The notes under the pieces are model-generated. The model saw only the letters and a program-made list of their open reading frames with translations. It ran no database searches and had not been told where the DNA came from. This document shows positions 34,675 to 46,207 of a stretch of DNA of 64,000 nucleotides, one piece after another. Position numbers and translations under genes: made by a program. The stretch's first letter is position 1. Each line of letters opens with the position of its first letter. This stretch comes from Trichosphaerium sp. ATCC 40318 (taxonomy: Eukaryota; Discosea; Flabellinia; Trichosidae): assembly GCA_038496445.1 (NCBI GenBank), contig JALMLS010000013.1, forward strand, positions 1 to 64,000. Direction: 5' to 3'.

Positions 34675-37600
34675 ATGACCACCATAAACATAGCAATGAT
34701 AATCCTGTTAATTGCGATATTAAAACTATCTTATGCTCAAACAGACTTTGTAACAGCGTTGAGCGAAGCGCACTCAAATGACCCTCTATTTCACGTGCGT
34801 ATTTCATTTTTTTGCCCAAAAAGTATCGCTTGTTCAAATACCCAAATCTTTCTCACGGCCGTTCTTCAAGCCTTGTAATCATACTAGCGTGACTTGCGAT
34901 GGATTTGACGCCATTTTGGAAGTGTACGTACTAGATTAGAATCACAACAAGTTGTTTGTTTTCAACAATTAAACCAAAATGGTAGGCGAATAGAAGATAA
35001 CATGAGATTGAACCTAGTTGATGATGCCTTCGACGATTTAGGCTCTCTTTCGGTTTTGTACTAAATTGTTACCCACTAGTTGTTTCTAACGCGTGCTAAG
35101 AGTTCTTGACAGCCCTAACATCTCGTGGCAACTTACTTTGAATCCCGGAAAGCTATTAAACCTAGAAATTTTGTGCGTTCTTTTTGTTTTGTAGTCTTAC
35201 TTACCTTCTACAGGTTTCTTCGTGGTACGACTCATAGGAAATATTGAACCACTTGTTATTATTATAGACAACCATTGTGATATTTCATCTCTCCTAACAC
35301 GTGACAAGGAACGATTCAAAGCGCATCACTATTTCCTACGTCAATATCGCAGCTAACAAAGCTAAGGGAGCTGTGAGTCAACTACTATACAGCATTTTTG
35401 CTTACTTATCTACTCCAACAGAACTATAAGTGAAGATCCTAATATAACTGGAGAGCTTGCAGCAAGCTTGTTTACAGATCTTCCTCAACTAGAAATTCTG
35501 TACGTTTATTTTCTTCGCCAGTTTTTCTGTCAAATTCACAAGTTTGTAGTGATGTATCAGGTACTAACATAAGCGGAACTATTCCTGATGTACCGCCTGT
35601 ATCACCTTTGCGGGTTCTGTACGATATCTTAACTTGTTTTCATACTGCTACTGTACTTACTCAAAAAGAGTTCTTGATAACACACAAATGACTCCGCCAA
35701 TACCAGTAGGGATTTATGATAATGGGCTACATCGTTTGTACGTTTGTTAACATACTGTTAAATCACATAACCTTTTTAAAGGAGCATCAGAGGAGTAGCA
35801 GCTCTTTCAAATGCACTAAATCTATCACGTGTTGCCCAACCAGCGTTTGCCAGAATGACTCTGTTGTACTGCAAACTGAACTTTGCGATTAAACTCAACA
35901 CTGACTATTTATTACCTAGGTCTATGGGAGGTAAATCTATATCGAAAATACCTTACCACTTCGCTTTTCTAATAAACCTAAGACAACTGTACTATTATAT
36001 ATATTAGTCAAAAAATTTTTATCTAAATCATTGAGTTAGGAGGCTGTCTACCTGCGATTTGGAGGGACCATTACCTGCTTTCCTCAAAGGCCTTACTTTA
36101 AATAAATTGTATGTTTCTATTATCACTATTATGGTTAACATAAGATGATTTATAAAGGAATCTAGCACTGAACAGGTTGAATGGTACTATTCCAGAATGG
36201 GTATTTGATATTAATGAGGTGTAAGTAATATATGTGCCTGTACCTCACTCTAACCTTTTACCAACAGGCAGTTCCGAGATAATTCATTCTCAGGGAGTTT
36301 ACCACAAGTACCCTATAATGCCTCGACGAGTCTAGGCCGACTGTATGTTACATGTATTTATAGAACATGGTTTTCTAACTTTTGTATTTTATATTAGAAT
36401 TCTTAACAGAAATAATCTAACAGGAAATCTTCCTCCAGCGATTGCCCACTACTCTGTATTGTACGCAGAGTTTTACTAGGTTTACCTGAGAAATACATAG
36501 GAACTTAGATCAAAACCAATTCTCAGGCGGATTTGAGCATTTTAAACAAGCCAAAGCTACAACAATGTACATTGGATTCTCTGAATGGTGTATTATCGTG
36601 CTTACATACAAATAGTACTCTAAATGGAAACGGTATCAGTGGTTCTATACCTGAATTTAACAAAAGAATAGAATACACTCTTATGTGCGTGCTTGTCTCT
36701 TTTTTTTATTGAACTTACAAATATTCTAAAAGATCTTTGTCTGGAAACCAGCTGAGCGGATCCATTTCTCCATCAACGTTAGAACTCAATGTTAAAGAAT
36801 TGAAACTGCACGATAATATGTTATCAGGATTCCTTCCTGAAGGTGTTGATGTGTCTCATATCAGCAAACTGTACTATTTATTGTACCGTTTACTACACGT
36901 GTTGAAGCTACATTTAGAGACATTTCAAATAATGAATTATTTGGTCCTCTACCAAGCTATCTCAGGGATATCGCTGATCTGTATGTACTTTGCAACTTAT
37001 TGTATTAATAGATTTGTTTTTAGTAACGTTCAAAACAACAGATTCTGGTGCCCATCAGTTCCTTTTGAAGTCAACAATTGGTAATGTCGCAATGTTATTA
37101 ACATTCTTTCATTTATCTCAAATACTAACGAGTGATAGTGATGACTTTCAAAATTTTGCTGGAAATTACTTTTGTGATGAGTCTGGAATAACTTGTAAAA
37201 CTTTAGGAAGTCTGAACTGCCCTGGAATGTGTTTGAGCCTTCCAATTGTTTTCACTGGAAACTATACACTTCCGGAAGATACAATAATAGATACAAGAAC
37301 TGTGATACAAGGAGATCTCAATATCATCGTTAAGACAACAATCACAGTTCCACCTAACTTTGGTAAAGGTGATACATTGTTGACAGTGACAGGAACGCTG
37401 TTTAGCTAGATGTATTCTTGCTTTAATTCTTTCAATAGGTTGTTTGACTTGGCAGAATGAACTGCTTGTTACAATTCCGCAAACAGTGCAGCGACCATCG
37501 CGTATTGAACTTATTAAGGCTAATTGTGTTGTTGGTGATGTTGATAATATAAAGATAACTAGCGACAAGCAGTGCTTCGATGACAAGGCGCAAAAAACGA

Positions 37601-37780
37601 ATTTAGGGTTTGTTTTTGTAATTTAGACTTTCCTTTTTCCTTACTTTCTATTGTTATCGCTTACCTTTCCTCAGAATATCTTTGCAACTTGGTTTTGATA
37701 AATGCTCTGGACATGTGAAATTGGTTGGGCCCACTTTTTTATTGGTTATACTTGTCAGTTTACTAGTATTAATGTATTGA
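34675..37780 (+). CDS. LRR receptor-like protein without kinase (many exons)
   Basis: The ATG at 34675 opens a signal peptide (MTTINIAMIILLIAILKLSY). A chain of short exons follows, several encoding one LRR of the extracellular plant-RLK type (for example LSGNQLSGSISPSTLELNVK near 36740; NGTIPEW; LSGFLPEGV), with donors recurring at L-gtacgt or L-gtatgt. After about 15 repeats comes a cysteine-containing module (about 37150-37610, with CPGMCLSLPIVFTGNYTLPE and QCFDDKA). The C-terminus is hydrophobic (FLLVILVSLLVLMY) and ends at TGA 37778, either a transmembrane anchor or a GPI signal. The architecture parallels the ectodomain of the LRR kinase at 8999, but no kinase follows. It may act as a co-receptor or adhesion protein (inference). 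Confidence 0.78.
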
Positions 37781-39754
37781 TAGTAAAGAGCTCACTCATG
37801 TTTAGCGTGTTTTCTTTGCTACTCTACTGTGAAAGACTATAACCTTTGCTTTGACTAGAACAATTTATTTATTTGCTGTAGTGGATATTTCACTGTTAGA
37901 TTATAATCAGTTGTAAACAGACGCTAGTTTTGTGGCAAAATAAAAGTCTGCCTTTCGCTCTATTTTTATAAGATAAGTTCTCCTTCGACGCGCCATTGAA
38001 TGAATTGTAGACAACGCACGGCCATACTCCGCTCCATTAGAAAAGGCGCTAAAGAACATACCTTTAGAGTATCACTTTATTTTGCCATGTAAAGGATGTC
38101 AGCAGTTGGTATTGGAAAAAACTGGGAATTCCAGAAAAAAGGTAGTTCTAATGCTTCTCGTAATAGCTCAGCTCCAACGGATTGTGTCAATTGTATTAAT
38201 CAAGTTAAATAACATTAAAAATATAGTACTATTAGTAGTAGCTGTAACTGTTGGTACCAAGAAGATAAGTATGGAAAAAAATAGGGAAATCAGAAAAAAC
38301 CAAATTACCGGTAGCTCGCTACCAAAGCGAATACGAGCACTACATGGTCTGAAAATTTGTCACTCGGCCTTGTTGTCTTTAACTTAGTTAGTTTTTTTTG
38401 TGCACGGTACTGTAGGATTTACCAATATTGTCACGACATGAATATTCAAAACTAATAGATAGTTTGGTTAGCTGCAATATTGACTTCAGTAGTTTTTATT
38501 TCTGATAATGTAATTTCCACCTTGTTAACGGCAACGTCGGGAACATCGTAACACGCGAGTCCATTATTTCTATACATGTTCAACGAGTGAAGAACTGTTT
38601 TAGGATTGTGCGAATTCTGACTTTTTTTCTCGGGTTTTTTGGTATTTCTTGGGCTGGTCCGAACAAGCGCAGAATCGCTTCTGTAGTAGCAATTGCTAAC
38701 ACGTGTACGACTTGGTGTTCTTTCGCTTGTTCTTGAGAGAATACGAACCTTATTTCAAATAAATCATCAACGAAGTGATCTCGCACTCAATAAGCAACAA
38801 CGATCACGTGTTAGTAGTTGGTTTTGAACTTTATTGGGATAACATTCTTAAAAAAACACGTTGGAGAATCACAGTGGCTACTGTCAACCTTCCAAGTCAA
38901 ATAAAGAAGGTTTACCAACACTGTCTAATATGGTATAGAGGAATATACCACGAACGTTTACTTCGAAGCTCAGAAATTTAGAAACTTGTCAAAACTAGCG
39001 CGCTAGCTTTTTCTTCAAAGGTGACTCACTTAGCATGCTGTTGACGCGAAGACAAAAACGTTTACTAAGCACGTGCATATTAAACGCCGCTTCTTTGAAA
39101 AGATTTTATACCTGGGAACTTCCGGAATATCTCGAGTAGATTCTTGGGCAAGATCCGGCCAAATAGTGCATTACCGTTATTTTTCAAGGCCAGAAATTGA
39201 CAAAGAATCATGATAATTACGTGTATTTGAAATAGGTTTTCTATAATTGTAGGAAAAACGAAAACCCAAAAGTTCAAGCGAGAATATTCGAGAAAGTAGG
39301 GAACAGCTGTTAAGGCGAAAGTCACATTAATGTGTATCTATTATTGACAAGTACCACCAATGCTGTGATGAGCCTACAAATATAAACATACAATAGACTA
39401 TCAGCATCACAATGGTGCAATAAAAAGGATCAGCAAGGGATAGTTTTCAATGAATGATTATTGGCTAGAAGCTTTGTTTGGAGGCAGCTTTGCATATTTC
39501 ATCGTTTAGATGTTAGGTTTGGATCATTTTTTTCTTTCCTGGTCTCAACTTGGAAAGGGTAATGGAGCGTGATCTGATTTTTGCTTTTTTATAGTCAAGG
39601 AAGTATCCTAATACGAAAACAGTCCCTAATGTCCAGAGGCAGTTTAACAGCATGTCATTGAAAACTACACTCTTCCAAAACAGTGCAGTGTTTTTAAAAA
39701 AATCTCCTCCAATCATGGCGTCATGATAGGACTGGATATAAAAGTAGGTCTAAT
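37781..39754. other. Region with possible exon remnants only
   Basis: A plus-strand frame at about 38098-38205 (starting MSAVGIGKNWEFQKKGSSNA and ending in CVNCINQ), followed by a possible spliced Lys/Arg-rich exon to about 38384, looks partly coding. A frame at 38775-38981 may be a diverged SANT-like segment (QIKKVYQHCLIWY). Neither joins convincingly to a full gene. They may be the N-terminal exons or a decayed duplicate of the SANT/Myb gene at 39755. Confidence 0.3.
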
Positions 39755-40983
39755 ATGATGTCTAGAATATTGAACTCAAAGAAAGATCCACGACATTGCA
39801 GTATGTTCACACTTATATCATTAGACGAGGATAAGGTATGGGACGAATCACATTATACAGCTTTTATAAAACATCCAAAACGAAGTGTTAAGCATCTCTT
39901 CTTGCCAATAATCCGTACACTTCAGGATACAACCAACCATCGTTCTAAAGGCATAGAACTGATTTACGTCCAAAATTTCAACAAAACTGCATTCTCATCG
40001 ACACCTTACTCTTCTACAACAATACAGTGATGACTACTTTGCATAATGATACAACAGAATCGACAATCACCCTACAGGTACGTATTTTAACTGATTAGTT
40101 GAAGAGTAGTTATCAACTAACATTGAAGCCTTTATTCAATGTACATATGGCTGTGTCTGCGCCGGTCATGGTGGATGAACCAACCACAGAATACACGTAC
40201 TTGAAAGGGCAATGGAGGCCACGTGAATGGAGAATCGGTTTTGATGGTTTACAATACAATGCTACGCGATATGAGGTCGCTGAACTGATACATACAAGAA
40301 ACTCATCACAAGTTAGAACACACTACCAAAAAATAAAATACAAAGGTACATCTATACGCTCAGGATAGTCCTTTTTGATGGCTTCTAGGAAAAGTAAACT
40401 GTTTCCTTCTAGCTTCTGTCGGTATATTTGTACCTCAAGTGGTTGATGAGGTGAGATAAAGTTTAAAGAGCTTTCCGGTTATTAACTTTTGTTGTTATAG
40501 CATGACAAAGAGATGATGTCTCTGGATCATAATGGACTTCCTCTACCAAAGTATCAAGGCCAATTCTCCACAAGAGAGACTTGGTTGGCTTTGAGAGCCT
40601 TATTCCAATGGGGATTAAACCCCAATAAAATAGCTTGGTGCATCGGTACAAGAAGAATAAAGGATGTTGCAGAAGTATTGCATTTATTAGAGGTCTGGTT
40701 TCTGCAATATCACGTGATTTTTGTTTAACGAATGTATTAGGCTTTAGCAAGCGCTCATGGATTTATGCAATCGAAAAGGTCAGAAAGGCTCAAGCATAAG
40801 CGTAGGAGAGTTGTTGACTATCGAAAAACAGGAACGGAATTAGAGCAAGATCAAGTCAGCAAACCAAGTAGCTTGCTACAACCAATATCTTTTATCAACT
40901 CTGTACAATACCCACCAGCAAATCCACCACCAGCTTTATTCCCTAGTGTGAATCCTTTATCGGAGCTTTCGTGGCTTGTATAA
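39755..40983 (+). CDS. SANT/Myb-like DNA-binding protein (4-6 exons; 5' part uncertain)
   Basis: The middle exon (about 40099-40346) encodes a segment with W-R-x-x-E-W spacing and TRNSSQVRTHYQKI, typical of the third helix of Myb/SHAQKYF-type repeats. A later exon encodes FSTRETWLALRALFQWGLNP, NKIAWCIGTR and a trailing helix, a second SANT-like repeat. The C-terminus is basic (KRSERLKHKRRRVVDYRK), then proline-rich, ending at TAA 40981. The joins after YKG, after VVDE and after HLLE all keep frame. The first exon from 39755 (MMSRILNSKKDPRHCSM) and its join across 40030-40099 are uncertain because the candidate intron is only about 21-32 bp. It is a probable transcription or chromatin regulator. 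An intron holds ATCACGTGAT at 40709. Confidence 0.68.
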
Positions 40984-41776
40984 CTTTGTGTAATAAAATT
41001 TCTGCCTATGTCTGAAGAAAAGTGGCACAAACAGATATATTTACTTTGCCACTGATTTACGGTCTTTTCTACTTTGAATCTTTTTATAAGTGCTAGGGAA
41101 GCTTATTGTCTAATTACTAAACTTCGAGTTCTAACGTCCGAAATATCTACGAATGAGTTAGCCCGGATTTGGAGGTAAACAAAATTATAATCCCATTTGC
41201 TCATCTCTGTGACCATGTAGTTCGTTTATACTATCATAAACAATTTTTTACCTCGTAGCACCCGTTATACAACATAATAGGTATGAAAACGGCTTAGTTA
41301 TGAGTAATGATGAGAATTGAAATATGTGATTATCGGTTAATCTTTTGTATCTGTTGACATTTAATTTTGCAGTCAAATCCTCCGTCAAGTATTTTTCAGT
41401 TACTGATTGGTCCGCTAATTTCTTCAACGCCTAAAATTCCAGTGGAATGTACAGACATCAAACCTCCGTGTACTCTTTTCTACCTCAAGGAGCCAGTGGT
41501 TTTGTAAAGCTCAATGTTTGAGTGGATCTAGATGAGCCATGTAAACGCATCATCCTGCAATGCTTGTTTACTAGCTACTTGAATTCTTAACAGCATTGTC
41601 GAACTCAGCCTCACAGCATATTTATTTTCCAGGCAAACGTGGTTACAAACGCATCAACATACTACTACATCTTATGTAAGTGAAAGATGATAGTGAGCGG
41701 GTTCTCAAAAAGCAAGGAAGTAAAATAGAGGAGAAAAATAGTTTATTAAGGGCCTGCCCTGAAAAACTGATTCTAG
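40984..41776. other. Intergenic, possible orphan exon
   Basis: At about 41374-41507 a plus-strand frame preceded by a good acceptor (TTTTGCAG) reads SIFQLLIGPLISSTPKIPVE and ends at a stop, but no upstream exon fits it. Otherwise nothing is recognised. Confidence 0.3.
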
Positions 41777-44073
41777 TTATTTTATTTCTTGGAATCTCTG
41801 CCTTTTTCTTCGCACAACAAAGAACACAATCAATCCAACAACTAGAGTTTAAGACATAAGTTTTACCATTGACAAAAACTGCTACTTACTGAGAGCAAGA
41901 ACTACAAAGCCGCCAGCAACACTTGCTCCAATAATAATGTACTTTTTATCTTCTAGCACACTTTCTTCTCTGCAATATGTGTTTCCATTAAATCCACTAT
42001 CACTTCCAACCTTATTGGGCTCTTCACATACTTTACACTCAAGAGATCCTTCTGTATCTGTGTAATTTCTACCAGTGCATGCAAAGCAAATACCATAAAT
42101 CCTAGAAGACTGTTAACTGTTGAAGACCAAAACAAACACGTGACAGGAGTTAAAAATACAAAAAGGTATGTCGTACCACCTAGTTCCTATTCTACATAGT
42201 TTACACTCCCCAGGTGATGTTAAAGCTGAAGATCCTGGAGGACAAATCTTACAGGTTTTTGGGTTCTCTGGATCTTGTACGTGGTTGGATGGACATGCAG
42301 CGCACATCACATTTTCGTACTCAAAATTCGCAGTGGTGCAGGAAACTAGTCAAAAAATATCAACATACTCACCTTGTAGCTATCACGTTTTTAGAACGTA
42401 CTGTTACATGCGAAAGTATTATCACTAACAACAGTTCTGTTGTCTAAGTTGTAGAACTGAACAATATCGTATTTGTTCTGCGAACATAAGTTATTCAAAA
42501 AGTTGAAAAAGAAAAAAAAACCAAACTAAAACAAGTTACCTTTGGACAATCGAAGGTATTTTGTTTGATGTCAAGCTTAAAATCTCGTATATAAACAACA
42601 CGCCATATGTATAGATACGTTGCATCACCTTGAAATGTATTTCCTTCTACTGCCATTGATACGTTTTGTGAAAAGATATTTACATAAAGTCCAATACAAG
42701 AAGATTGGAAAGAGGAACCATCAAAACTGCAGTTGAACACTTTGTTGTCTGAGAAAATAAGAGTTTTGTTGGTACTAATGCTTTGAGAGATAAAACCGAG
42801 ACCTTCAAGATCAAACGTGTTTGATGTTATTTCAATATCAGATGCTAATGATTGGTGTTAGTACTCGGAAAACAAACAATGAAGAAAACTGAAGTTTTCT
42901 TACCTGATAGTTTTTGTTTCGCTTTTGACAAGTGTGAGTTTTTGATACTAATAGAAGTCATTGCAGATGAATGTTTGGTGTCATATTCGATGTTCATCAT
43001 TCTTTGAATAGTACAGTTATCTATAACGATGTCCATATCGCATTGGGAGCAACCACTAACATTAAGACCTTGGAATAAAGTGTTATTAATTTTTTTGTTT
43101 CTAGAAAAACGCACTACTTGACTCGGAAACAAGTGATGATCGCATCACGTTTAGACTTAAGCTACCAGCTTGATTTGTGTGGTTCGCTATGTCCACTTCA
43201 ATGTTATCAAATCCATCAATGGTAACATCAGCAGTAACAAACGATAGCTTTACAGCGTTTAGCGAAAAAAGATGAAAAGCAAAAGTTTACCTTTAGAAAT
43301 GCAACGTTCTCAGCTGGCATTGAAGTCATCTCCCAATCATCATACTTCATCACGAGTGAACCTTTTGATGAATCCCATAGTGTACGTTCTTGTGGTCTTC
43401 CGCTATCATATGTACCACCTCAAGCTTGTTAGTAACATATACGAAAGAAGCAAAACAACAATCTTCTTAGCATTGAAGCCGTACCTGAAACACATATAAC
43501 ACATGTTGAACCGCCTGTACATACGCTAGCTTTAGACAAAGCACTGTGTACACTATCTACAGGATCCGAAAGCGAACCGTTCTAATGTTGTTGAGTAAGA
43601 GTCATACTTTACGAGTTGAAGCACTGCGGCTCTCATATAAAAGTATTGATAAGTTAAAATTAAACTTTGCAAAGATGTTTGACTAAACAAAAAGAAACAC
43701 GTGACACAAATTTTTTATATTTTTGACAACAAACTAAAACAAGCTTTTTGAGCTAGCAAATGGTACCTACACCAACAACAAAACGTGTTTGACAAGAACA
43801 AAAAGAAAACGCATGTGAATTTTAAAACACGTTAAAAAGTTAACGTTTAGGATTGTATCTGCGTAAGCACGTGTTGGTAAACGGTAAAAGTACATCAAAT
43901 TTTTTTGTAAGAATTTTAGCTTAAGAGTAAATAAAATAATGATTGAGACGCACGTTTGTAGAAGTACCGTTAACCGAGACGTAGATATTACAGTTTTGAG
44001 CCTTTGTAGTAGCTACTAGAAATAATAGAGAAATACCAACGAAACATAGGAAACCATAAGAGTGTGACAGCAT
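41777..44073 (-). CDS. Type I membrane protein with beta-helix-like repeats and cysteine-rich stalk
   Basis: The ATG at 44073 opens a signal peptide (MLSHSYGFLCFVGISLLFLV). A segment with DPVDSVHSALSKASVC follows, typical of the start of parallel beta-helix proteins. Irregular beta-helix-like turns are spread over several exons (IDNCTIQRMMNIEY; AVEGNTFQGDATYLYIW). Near 42120-42310 the exon reads CPSNHVQDPENPKTCKICPP and CKLCRIGT, an ephrin-receptor/GCC2-GCC3-like cysteine module. The C-terminus has a transmembrane helix (YIIIGASVAGGFVVLAL, continued in the next exon by IVGLIVFFVV) and a short basic tail RRKRQRFQEIK before TAA (41779-41777). The final intron (phase 1, gtaagtag...ctctag) keeps frame. 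A likely surface adhesion or recognition protein; the ligand is unknown. Confidence 0.75.
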
Positions 44074-44138
44074 GGTTGTCACGTTGATGTTGTGAGGTGA
44101 TTTTAAGCCTTTTTCTACCCTTCAACTTAACATGACGT

Positions 44139-45885
44139 CACTGGAGCACTGTTGTGCTAAATGTTCACTAAACTTGTAAGTTTGGACATGGTCATAAGGT
44201 CAGAGTATGACAAAGAAACGCAAGGAATAAGTGTTGTCCTAGCTTTTCCCGAATATATTGTCCATATCATTCAAGTTTGCAACAGGTTTGGCACAAGTGT
44301 AAGGTATTGCAAGAACTATCAGACCCGTAATATCTTGTCAGTTTTTGCTGTCAACTGAATCACGTTTCAAACGTTGTATCTGCTAGTTCTAGCAATATAG
44401 TCATTTCTGTAAGAACTAACAGAAGTTGCAAGAGCTGATCTGACTAAACACGAAAACCAAAAGTCACAAACGGCAAAAATTTGCACAGTTTTGCAAACTT
44501 GAATGATACGGACAATATTAATTACAAGGCATGTGATATTGCGATAACATACGTATCTGCATTTACACGCATCATATGCTTGCTTAATAGTTTATCATAG
44601 TAACACGTGATGCTTCATAACTTGTGGCTCAATGGGTTGAAAGGCTTCTAAAATAAAAAAATAAAATGCCAACAAACAATCAATTTATTTATAGTTTGCT
44701 AAACACTACAAGTCACATACAACATGGATATGGTTACTATATAGATATACTCGTTTACTCACATTTATAGCGGGCTATTTCCGCAGAATGAGCACTCGCC
44801 ATGAGGCCATTATAATTATTACATCTTCCAGCGCTAGGTGTTCTCTGATTGCATCGTTTACCACAGTTTTTCTTGCCTGATATGTGGTCATACTATACTT
44901 TGAAGTGAGTTGAAAATTGAACAACATAGACAATGGAGAAGTGCGTACATTATCATAACTCGTTCTAGGGCAAGATCCCCAAACGTCGGCGCAAAAAGTT
45001 CCCGAACCTCCATCAATTTTTTCATACAGCCTTGAGCACCATTTGCCTATGCACGCTTCTACCTCTTCGTTATTTCCTGATACAGGACATGCGAACATAA
45101 AGACTACAAAAAGAATAGCCAATGATAGCGTAGGTATTAAAGAATAGCTGCTCATTGTAAGTGATAATAATAATTTTTTGAGCGAAAAGGGTGTAGAGAG
45201 TTTTTCAAGAGTTTGTCCGATGTAATCCCGATTTCACATAACCACAAAAACCACGAAACTACACGACACGATGTTTCACTATTATAATGATCCTTGTCGA
45301 CTCAACAAGTAGGAAGTTACAAACCTGCAGACGACACATTTTCCACAAAATATGAGCCAAAATCCACTCAAGTGAATTATTTGTATTCCAAGTTTTAGTT
45401 TAAACAGCGAATGCAAGCTAATATAGAGCACTGTTCGCTTTCGGTCACAAAATGTCATCCATTGGTGGTGTGGCAGCACAGGTTAATATTTGCTAGGTAC
45501 CAAAATCCACTCGAGTGGATTTTAGTGTTATTCTGGTGGAAAATAGTATGCTTCCTACAAACTAAGGCAAAGGTTGCCAGTTGAAACAAGCCGAAACTGC
45601 TACGGCGAACAACGTCAGCTGCCTGTTGTATTAAGAAATGTAACAACATCCACTAAAAAGGTTGTTGTCTTTTTGTAGCACATTGTGTAGTAACTTTGGA
45701 CATACAAAACAGACCAACACCTATTTGAGCGCTACAACCCAATCTTAATTGTCAACTTACAATGGCATTGCTTTTATTTACATCCTCCACGGATAGTATA
45801 CACCACAGTATGTACAATTACGTTAATCAAGCAAAGGGTGAATCGTGCAAAACATGCAGACCTGGCAGAGTTGACTAGCACAATG
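44139..45885. repeat. Segmental duplication, copy B (partner 1-1747)
   Basis: Direct-orientation copy of 1-1747. It lies immediately upstream of the beta-helix membrane protein start and ends about 320 bp before the glycosyltransferase gene. It contains the intact secreted-protein gene, the inverted-repeat element (about 44258-44515) and a perfect 22-bp palindrome at 45502-45523 centred on CTCGAG. Differences from copy A are scattered, so neither copy is a fresh assembly artefact. Confidence 0.93.
44775..45155 (-). CDS. Small secreted protein, unknown function (intact copy)
   Basis: A 126-codon frame with a clear N-terminal signal peptide (SLIPTLSLAILFVVFMFACP, cleavage probably near PVSG). 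The mature part is about 100 residues with four or five cysteines in its first half (EACIGKWCSRLY, GTFCADVWGSCPR), suggesting disulfides. A helical, hydrophobic-patterned second half (AIREHLALEDVIIIM) follows. No family recognised. The paralogue at 559-1016 is frameshifted in the middle and has a different C-terminus. In copy B an early TAG after LILRK shortens the tail by about 27 residues compared with the second-half frame of copy A, so even the intact copy may be a truncated form. Confidence 0.7.
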   Translation of the reverse strand: MSSYSLIPTLSLAILFVVFMFACPVSGNNEEVEACIGKWCSRLYEKIDGGSGTFCADVWGSCPRTSYDNVRTSPLSMLFNFQLTSKYSMTTYQARKTVVNDAIREHLALEDVIIIMASWRVLILRK

Positions 45886-46207
45886 TTCCACAACACGTGT
45901 AAAACGTAGACTTTCACTTAAATGTTTCCACCTCTGTGTGGCTTATGTACGTAGGCTAGCCATGTTAGACTCTTGTATGCATTTAAGTGGTGTGAGCGAA
46001 AAGTAATTAAAAACGGTGCGAGGCTTCTTCGTAAAACGTGCTCTGTATGACAGGAAACTGGCACTCTACTCAGCATTTTTTGCTGCAGCCAAACAGTTTT
46101 TTATCCCCGTTTTTACGATACCGATGATCATTTTGACTACGTTTCAGCGTTAAGATACCGTAGCCTTAATTATTAATTGACTGAAAAACATGATCACGTG
46201 CTAAGAT

